A stretch of DNA of 16,492 nt from Ichthyophonus hoferi. Its lineage: Eukaryota > Opisthokonta > Ichthyosporea > Ichthyophonida > Ichthyophonidae. Shown piece by piece: positions 1 to 7,451 of this stretch (position 1 is its first letter; the number at the start of each line of letters is the position of its first letter). Location: the NCBI GenBank assembly GCA_002751075.1, contig NAOQ01000729.1, forward strand, positions 16,030 through 32,521, given 5' to 3'. The translations under genes and the position numbers were made by a program. A model generated the notes under the pieces. It was not told the origin of the DNA. It ran no database searches and was given only the letters and a program-made list of their open reading frames with translations.

Positions 1-245
1 ATTGTATTGTATTGTGTTGTATTGTATTGTATTGTATTGTATTGTATCGTATTACATAGTATTATATTTTATTGTATTTTATTGTATTGTATTGTATCGT
101 ATTACATAGTATTATATTTTATTGTATTTTATTGTATTGTATTGTATTGTATTGTATTGTACTGTATTGTATTGTATTGTATTGTATTGATTGTATTGTA
201 TTATATTATATTGTATTGTATTATATTGTAATATGGTATATTGTA
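1..245. repeat. ATTGT pentanucleotide array with internal 50-bp duplication
   Basis: The array is mostly the 5-base unit ATTGT with ATTAT and ATTTT variants. Bases 41-90 and 91-140 are an exact 50-base tandem copy, so higher-order units have formed on top of the pentamer. It probably lies in an intron of the WDFY3-like gene, whose earlier exons fall outside the window. The long open frames here (repeating Y-C-I-V-L) come from a 5-base repeat that contains no stop and are not genes. Confidence 0.95.
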
Positions 246-517
246 TTATATTAAATTATATGGTTTCATCCTCTCTCTGGCCTCCATTCTGTTTCCTTCT
301 TTCACTCTTGCAAATGTAAAACAATAAGTATAATATGCTATTATGATTGGACCTGTTTTTGAAAGCATAACACAATTGGCTATTATGAAATTATAGGATC
401 ATGTGATATTATACAGTATGATAAATAGCCTATCACAACACCACATCACCCAGGTGTATGTTTGGGCAGGCTGCTAAATGGTGCACTAACGTTTTCCTTT
501 TTTATTCTCTTGATCAG
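246..517 (+). other. intron sequence before the first visible WDFY3-like exon
   Basis: I find no exon here. The stretch ends in a T-rich tract and an ATCAG acceptor at 513-517, where the first recognisable coding exon begins. A coding exon for the preceding WD40 blade was looked for and not seen, so it is probably upstream of the window. Confidence 0.5.
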
Positions 518-2439
518 GATTGTGTTTGGGACAAGCGAAATGTTGTAATTGCAGGATTAAAGAATGGCGTTGTTAAGGTGGGTATATGTCTTTTGAAAGG
601 TTAATATACACTTATATAATTATAGTTAATAAACTTGGTTGCTTCCTGATTTTAATCTTACCTAGCTTGTGGTTTTGCACTGCTCCAGAAAGGTCTTGAT
701 TCATTGGCTGTTTTCTTCGTCTCCATACAATTGGTGTTTTAAATATATTGGCCACTTTAAACAATAATGATGGAATTCCTATTCGGTCTATGATAATGCC
801 ATGTCACTCTCAGTCCATATATGGAACTACTGCTATATTTAGACTATCAATTTGTATGGTATAATGCGATTTGTTGCCTACGGCATCAATTGTATTATAT
901 TGGTCGCGATAGATTATCACTTTAGTACTATTATGTAGATGTTTTATACAATCATGAAAGTGTTGTATTGTATTTTACTGTATTATATTATATTATATTA
1001 TATTATATTATATTATATTAAAATGTGTTATCTTATCTGCACCAATGGAATTAACTCTTTAGGCCACCTACGTATAGATACTAAGGACTATATTTAAAAA
1101 CCCAGCTGAAGCAAGAGAAGAAAAAGGTAAATATAAATGCTTTCAGTGATTGGGCCCCTACCTTTTAAAATACAATCCTTGTGGCTAATTATATCTTAGT
1201 GTTGCAGTGCATTTTATTATAGTATATTGTGTTATATTATATTTTATTATATATTAATATAGTATACTATATTGTTTTATAGTATATTGTATCATAACGT
1301 ATACATCCTATCATAGCATATCAATCCCAGTTTACTACTATTAAACACTATCTTATATATATGTACCTGCTCCATAAACAGAAACCACGCAGTGGAAGGC
1401 AGCACTGGTCTGTGTGGCAGAGCTCACTATGCATACCGCCTTCTCTCGCCAAGCCAATCCCCTTCCTTCGGCTGTTACCAGCCTGTTCATCACTAAGTAA
1501 TTACCCCTCACCCCTCCCTTTTCTCCTCTTAATAAAGGTCCTGCTGTGTGTGTGTGATAGTGTGGATGACTGTACATAGAATAGGGGTATGTAAAATGTT
1601 ATGATATGATAGAATGTAATATAATGTAAAGCTGTGCAATACAATACAATATAATACAATACAATACAATACAATGTACTGCAATAAAATATAACATGAT
1701 GTAATATAATATAATATAATATAATAACAAATCCTATACAACCTTTACTACTATATAATTCATTGCAACATATAAAATTATGCAGAGTTTTAACCAATAC
1801 CATCCTTTTTTTAGTGATAACAAACAGCTCTTAGTGGGAGATGAACGTGGTAGGGTATTCAGTTGGGTCCTACCAGATGCTAATACGCGTAAGTTATTTA
1901 TATCTCGCTTTATTATTGGACAATTTCAATCTATTACATTATGCCCTATCCTTATAAGGGCTTTCTTTCTTTCCTATTTAAATAAGCAAGCCTATTGGTT
2001 TTTATTATGACTATGCTATATACTACTAGATTGCACAATATTACACTATATTATACTATATTGCATTATACTATATTTTACTATGCTGTATTAAATTATA
2101 TAATACTACTACTCTTTATGAAATCATACATCTATCTGTAAAACTATAATTCAATAGGATCTCGATATATTTAAAAATTAAGTTTTTAAAAACTTTGGTT
2201 CCAATAATAAATGGCCGAGCTAATATCTTTATAATATTATTGGCTGTTTTTAACCAATTACTAACGTGGTCTATATATAGGTTCAACCTCTAAGAATTTG
2301 GTAATGGAAAAGGACCGGGAAGGAAGTTGTAGTAGTTGCAGGGTACGTGTTTCTATTGGTTACTACTAAGGAAAGAGCTTTTTTATTATTGACCTATTTT
2401 TATCAGTAGTATTTGGCTTACATCATGTATGTATGTATG

Positions 2440-2470
<31 letters not shown>

Positions 2471-3198
2471 CTATATAGCTATTTGGGTATGTAAGTATTT
2501 TTTAGTATATAATCATGTGTTTTTTTTCTGATTACCTATACCTAAGAACAAGTGTATATGTAAATATATTTTGTTTATATTTATGATTTGATTTAGTAAT
2601 ATAATGCATAAATGATATGTATGTGTCTAGGTAGATATATAAGGGCCTCTGTCTATGCCTATGTTTAGTTTTGTATTCTACCCAGGGAGACATACAGCTG
2701 TTACCACCAGTTATATCGTTTCATTAAAACCTTTTTATATACATCAATACATATGCATAATAACCCTCCTTCTCCCTCTCCGTCTCACCTCTCCCCTCAT
2801 TCTTCCAGTTGGTGTTCAATCAAGGTGACTGTAGAGCCCAATGCCCCAACTGTAGCTATACGTTCTGTAAGGGATGCACTGCCTATGAGACTATTATACC
2901 TCGACTCCACCACTATCGCCCTGTCAATGTGTGCCAGGTAGGACCAAGGGGAGGGCTAGGTCACTGCATGTGTATATGTATAGGTGTACATACATATACA
3001 TACTACTATACATATACATGCACACATACCTAGAGATATATATATATAAACTCCCAATCAGTTGACTGTTGTTTTTAATTTTTATCAATAATTTTAAGCT
3101 AATCTTCTTCTATAATTAAACTGAACCTGACTCACTTATCTCTTTCCCTTTAGAGTTGCTACAATCGATTGGCTACCTCCTGGCATACTACGATATGA
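518..3198 (+). CDS. WDFY3: WDFY3/ALFY-like BEACH-WD40-FYVE protein, C-terminal part (partial gene)
   Basis: Seven exons join in phase: 518-577, 1078-1126, 1382-1496, 1815-1888, 2281-2342, 2809-2937 and 3154-3198 (stop TGA 3196-3198), giving 177 residues; the 5' part is outside the window. ALFY/WDFY3 is a large scaffold linking ubiquitinated protein aggregates to the autophagy machinery. Visible residues 1-37 match a WD40 blade (W-D-x-x-N-V-I-x-x-G), 44-75 match the ALFY stretch containing E-L-T-M-H-T-A-F, and 81-92 read LLVGDERGRVFSW-like sequence typical of the last blade. Residues 106-165 form a FYVE-type zinc finger with eight correctly spaced cysteines (116, 119, 132, 135, 140, 143, 162, 165). 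The tail after the last cysteine is 12 residues, about as short as in ALFY. Oddities: the long linker that separates the last blades in human ALFY is missing, and the FYVE lipid-binding motifs are degenerate. The 1078-1126 exon is the least certain, as its acceptor has a weak pyrimidine tract. WDFY4 or the fly orthologue blue cheese belong to the same family, so the symbol is a family-level call. Confidence 0.92.
955..1021 (+). repeat. TATTA pentanucleotide array in a WDFY3-like intron
   Basis: About ten units of a 5-base ATTAT repeat, preceded by ATTGT-like units, lie in the intron 578-1077. It is another member of the pentamer family seen through the window. Confidence 0.85.
1600..1735 (+). 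repeat. ATACA/ATATA pentanucleotide array in a WDFY3-like intron
   Basis: Runs of ACAAT-type and ATAAT-type 5-base units lie in the intron 1497-1814. Here the plus strand carries the A-rich complement of the ATTGT array at the window start, so the same repeat family occurs in both orientations in one gene. Confidence 0.85.
2425..2469. repeat. TGTA tetranucleotide microsatellite
   Basis: About eleven uninterrupted copies of a GTAT/TGTA unit lie in the intron 2343-2808, between the two FYVE-encoding exons. Confidence 0.95.
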
Positions 3199-4771
3199 CT
3201 ATCTTCCTAGATGCGCAATCAGGATATACTACATGTTTAACTACACGTTTAGATTGGATGTTTTATATTGTATTTTTATTGTATTTTAAATCTTGTTTTG
3301 AACTGAAGATATATACTCCTTTTCTTTGCTCTGAAACCATTGGTTGTTTGTCAGGTGAACCTTTTACACTATGTACGGGATATACTATATACAGGTTCTT
3401 GCATATGAATTGTATAACAAATATATATAATTGTTACGTAATAATCTATTATGGCTACTCGTGTTGCCATATATGTTTTTTCGAATATTACTCTTTATTA
3501 AATAGTTTTAAGTCTTAAAGCTCCTATAGTGTGCATTTGATTTTGTATTTTATCTTTAGAGAACATGGTATTGGATAGAATATTTCTCAATAATTTTATC
3601 CAGTGTTTTTTATTTTTTTTATTTTTTTAATGAGAGCTTGAATCAGAATTGTATTGATACACTGAATATTTTAAATTATAAAATTATAAAGAAGGTCAGG
3701 TTGAGTTGTTTCTATTTATTGCTTTTTTTGGATTAGTTTGTAGGACATCGAGATCCTACTGGTTTGGATTGCACCTTCAATTGCAAATGGTGTTTTAATA
3801 ATAAAATCTAGAATAAAAAGCAGATTGGAAGATCATAGTTTATATATATATGCTTAGTATTATCCGAACTTATTCATTGATAGTATGTCCTTTTTAAAAA
3901 CAAAAAAAAAAAATAGTTTGGATTGCAAATAATACTACCAGTAAATGAAGCTCTGGAGTAAATCAACTAAATATTAACAATAAAAGTTTTAAAAAATTAA
4001 TAATACTCTGAAATAATTTTCTTCTACTGCTTATAAAGCATAAAGCCATCTAGCTGTGTTATAATTTGATATTTTCTCTTTGTAAACAGGTGTCTATTTT
4101 GCATGACTTTAAATGTACCTGTGTAATCGTATTAGTATAGTTCATAATGATGTTAATTTATTATCTCAGATTGGTATTTAACACCAATAGATTGGGTAAA
4201 CTATTTTTCCAGACTACCTATGTAATAATAATTGCTAATAATATTAAATGATTATAGCTATATAAAAAATGCCCCAATTATTTAAATATTCCTGTTAAAC
4301 AATAAGCAGGAGCAATAGCTTAATAACTTAATTAGACATATTGTTATCAGTCAGTATAAATGTAGTACTTGTGGCACACTATGGTACCTTTGATGAATAT
4401 GTACCTGATGCAATCTGGAGCATATGATTACAGGTAATAGTCTGCCATATTTGCACAATAAATTACAAAATAATGAGGAAAAGAGAACAGCTTTTTTTTG
4501 CTAGATAGTTTAGGTTTCTTGAAAATTGTTTTCAGTTCACAGGAATTATAAATTATAATGGCTAATCTATCTTCATTGGTGGACAATAATATTATTAAAT
4601 ATATTTATATTTAAATCCTATCTTAAGTTGTTAGAATTTTGCATAATTAGAATCTGTCAAATCTATGTCAAATAAATTTTTATTGAAGAGAGAAATTGCC
4701 AACAACTCCTCATATGTGATGTTGATACAAACAAATGTAATCTACTATAATAGTACACAAAAAAATAGTAA
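3199..4771 (+). other. 3' flank of WDFY3-like gene and intergenic DNA, no gene recognised
   Basis: The first few hundred bases are probably the 3' UTR. An open frame of 120 codons at 3156-3518 overlaps the last FYVE exon in another frame and resembles nothing I know. A cysteine-rich 24-codon open stretch at 3737-3808 follows an ATTAG acceptor-like site and ends in TAG followed directly by AATAAA (3812-3817). The rest is AT-rich with homopolymers and no supported feature. Confidence 0.4.
3812..3817 (+). terminator. possible poly(A) signal AATAAA
   Basis: A canonical AATAAA lies about 610 bases after the WDFY3-like stop codon. It could end that gene's 3' UTR, but AATAAA is common by chance in DNA this AT-rich, and a closer site was not obvious. 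Confidence 0.25.
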
Positions 4772-4795
4772 TTTCTAGAATTTTTATATAAAAAA

Positions 4796-5301
4796 ATGCC
4801 TCCTCTGTACTTTAAAGCTGAAATATTACATACACAACAATTAAAACCTGTTTATATAAACAAGGCAAACTTGCATAACTATCATTCTGTTTCATTTCTA
4901 GTGCTTAATTTATTTTTAAACTTGCTAGCCTATTCATATATATATATATATCTTGTATACCTATTATTTAAGCTATATAAGAAAATAACATTCCCAAAGG
5001 GTACTTTCTTTTATAAACACGTCTTAAAACAAGAATACTTAATAAGTTTAGGTATTTCTTTATATAGCTTACAAGCATTTAATATTATTAACAATTATTA
5101 TGGCATATGTATTGCCTTGGAAAATATTTGTAATACCCTACATACATTTCCTGTTTCATGTTGGACTATTATATCTAAACATTTTAAACTAATAGGGATG
5201 CATTGGTGCATTAAATATTTTAGCGTGACTTATTCAAATATTTTAGCGGTTTTCACCAAATCTACTAAAAAAGTGTATATCAATTTTTATGATATTCTCT
5301 C

Positions 5302-5337
<36 letters not shown>

Positions 5338-5527
5338 ACTATATCTTAATATCCGTTTAGTCTTTGTAAGTCTTAGTACATATATCTTATGTGATAAACG
5401 TCAATATTATCACAAGAATAATAAATTCCTTTGTTTAGCACACTTAGATACCGATACTACAACCCGATTACATTTAGTCTCGTCACTTATGTCTAACATT
5501 ATATTGATCTTACTGTTCTGTAACTAA
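4796..5527 (+). pseudogene. unidentified long reading frame, open except for one TGA
   Basis: From ATG 4796 the frame is open for 180 codons to TGA at 5336-5338, then continues in the same frame for about 62 codons to TAA 5525-5527. At this base composition a stop is expected roughly every 11-12 codons, so such a frame is very unlikely by chance, even after discounting the (TA)n tract that ends the first part. The predicted protein is rich in I, Y, L, N, F and K, with several hydrophobic stretches (about residues 32-60 and 80-105). It has no Arg and few acidic residues in the first part, which is unusual and is the main argument against a normal gene. I recognise no family. Options are a lineage-specific gene with a recent stop, a read-through stop, a spliced gene whose boundary I cannot see, or a biased non-coding stretch. 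Confidence 0.35.
5307..5335. repeat. (TA)n microsatellite inside the open frame
   Basis: About 14.5 TA units translate as alternating Tyr-Ile at the end of the 4796 frame, just before the TGA. A shorter TA tract at about 4938-4950 lies in the same frame. Confidence 0.95.
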
Positions 5528-6243
5528 ATAATTTTTAAATACTGATATATAATTGGTTACTTGTAATGTTGTTTTATCTAACTATCCGTAAGTTCACTTG
5601 TATTCAATTTACATAACCTGTATGACTATTTTAATTTAAGTTTGCTTAGATAACATTATTACAAAACTATTCATATTATATTCATAACATATATATTTAG
5701 TACCTACTAGGCTTTGTGACAATAACATCCTATAGTTACTATTTCAATTTTCCTAATATGTTTTCAATTTTACTCTACGTAAAATGGTTAATACATATTG
5801 TTTATTAAGTCGAATACGTCAAGCATAGTACAAAAAATCCCATCACCTACTTATTCCAATTTTTGAAGCCATGGCCATGCGTTATAATTAAAGTATTAAA
5901 AAGTTTTCAGAGCTAAATAATCAAATTATTGTTTAATATATACTAATCTTAACACCTATTTATTGGTTCTAATTTTATGCATTGAATAGTTTTCAGACAA
6001 TATGTCTTTATCAAATATGCAGAAACTATATAATTTAAAAATAAAGCACTGGATTAATACCTTAATACAAATGAAATGATTCAAACAGATCGCTTAATGC
6101 ATTATTTCAAAAAGCCAATTTAAACCAAGTTAAACCAATAGAAAAAACTATGCAACACACAAATCATTCTTTTTAATGCCCTTAAGCCATTCCAATGATA
6201 AAATTTCCTGGCCAATAAGCATAGGGTAGATCTAGAGATCAAT
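5528..6243 (+). other. intergenic AT-rich DNA, possible promoter of the VMA21-like gene
   Basis: No exon was recognised. CCAAT-type sequences occur at about 6193-6197 and 6212-6216, the latter about 30 bases before the ATG at 6244. They could be promoter or 5' UTR elements, but this is weak evidence in AT-rich DNA. Confidence 0.3.
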
Positions 6244-6480
6244 ATGAGTATCATTTTACGCCCAAATTGTTTCGTCAAAAATAATACTTGGTTTTATTTA
6301 TTTTTTGGTGCTATTTCTGTTTCTGCCATGCCTCTTATGACATTTTTCCCTCACAGGGAATTGGCAAATTTAATATGTATTGTTCTTGGAATTCTAGCTG
6401 TAGATCTTATGTATGATATTCCGCTTTATATGGCAGCAGGTAATGTATTGCTTGTAGTTTATGTTGTAAATAATGGATAA
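6244..6480 (+). CDS. small membrane protein, VMA21-like V-ATPase assembly factor (tentative)
   Basis: A single ATG-to-stop frame of 78 residues. VMA21 is an ER protein of about 77-105 residues with two membrane helices that helps assemble the V0 sector of the vacuolar H+-ATPase. Here a first hydrophobic segment (about 16-35) ends in M-P-L-M-T-F-F, like the P-x-x-T-F-F of VMA21, and the last segment A-A-G-N-V-L-L-V-V-Y-V-V (64-75) resembles the family's A-x-x-A-N-V-V-L-x-x-Y-I-V. Against this, the middle (residues 40-58) is more hydrophobic than the usual loop, and there is no C-terminal F-x-E-D or dilysine ER-retrieval tail. That tail could sit on another exon, because GTAAAT inside the final codons (after residue 74) could be a donor. 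The N terminus is about the usual length. A different small membrane protein is possible. Confidence 0.48.
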   Translation: MSIILRPNCFVKNNTWFYLFFGAISVSAMPLMTFFPHRELANLICIVLGILAVDLMYDIPLYMAAGNVLLVVYVVNNG

Positions 6481-6608
6481 ACACATTTTCCTGTTCAATA
6501 TACATGATGTTTTTGAATAGTTCAGAAAGAATATGTTTAAATATTACATATTGATATGTATATATATATTACTTCAAACATAAAAATGGCGTGTAATTTA
6601 AACCTGAA

Positions 6609-6614
6609 AATAAA
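6609..6614 (+). terminator. poly(A) signal AATAAA after the VMA21-like gene
   Basis: A canonical hexamer 129 bases after the stop codon, followed by an A-run and a T-rich stretch near 6660-6680. It fits a short 3' UTR but is not proof. Confidence 0.35.
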
Positions 6615-6947
6615 TTAAAACTCTATTTTACTAAAACAAAAAAAAAAGCCTCCAAGTTTCTACTTTTATTTTTCTATTATTTGATATCTCATTCTTCGTT
6701 CATTTATATTCACTTACTCTAACATTTAATATATAGATACACATGTGTGATGGTCATGTAAGTTTTTGGTATATATATTCTACGAGGTTTTTTCTTTTCT
6801 TTTGACATTCTATTATTATACTCTCTCCAATAACACAACTACACAACTACATTCACTTATACTCAAGCATATAAAACCACTTTATTTCTCTTTCATGTTG
6901 TTTATTATTTGGCTAGCTGTGTTTTGAACCTTTTTAAATAACACTTC

Positions 6948-6985
6948 ATATTATATATTATATATATTATATTATAATATAATAT
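6948..6985. repeat. AT-only palindromic tract
   Basis: An almost pure TATTA/TAATA stretch can pair with itself; a related TATATAATATATCATATTATAG-like tract follows near 7007-7028. It probably arose by microsatellite growth. Confidence 0.6.
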
Positions 6986-7451
6986 AGCACCATATCACAT
7001 CTACTATATATAATATATCATATTATAGTACGGCTACCATTTTTAAATAGAGATTAAGAAGAAAAGAAAAAAATTCATTTCCCATTCTTCTATAATAGAA
7101 ATTTATGTTCCCATTTAAAAATTTGAAATTTTAAATTGTTAATATGGAGCCTAACTGTCGAATTTCTCTTTCTAATGATGGACAGAGCATTGGGTATAAA
7201 TCAATACTAAATATTTAGTACTATTGCAATTCTTTATTCATACGATCGAATAATAATGTTAAGGAATATGAAACAGTTTTGGAGTTCTATAAGCGAAAGT
7301 GTATTTGAGAATACCATTATTATTGCAATATAAGATTTATTTTTATGAGGGTGGGGATATTAATGTCCTTGTCGGGCGGGTCGGTATTTACAACATGTAA
7401 GTATACATTTATGGTCTCCACTAATCTAATTATTATTATTTTAAAAAATCA

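Larger units (their letters stand above)
6481..7344 (+). other. intergenic DNA with AT palindrome
   Basis: Apart from the possible poly(A) signal at 6609, nothing coding is recognised. Bases 6946-6985 and 7007-7030 are TATA/ATTATA-rich and self-complementary. Confidence 0.4.

Noticed and set aside
7-254. Open frames of 60-74 codons at the window start
   Set aside because: They are translations of the ATTGT pentamer, which has no stop in any plus-strand frame; the product is a repeating C-I-V-L-Y string.
3156-3518. 120-codon plus-strand frame overlapping the last FYVE exon
   Set aside because: It is out of frame with the clearly matching S-C-Y-N-R-L exon and resembles no family; a frame of this size is marginal but possible by chance in this window.
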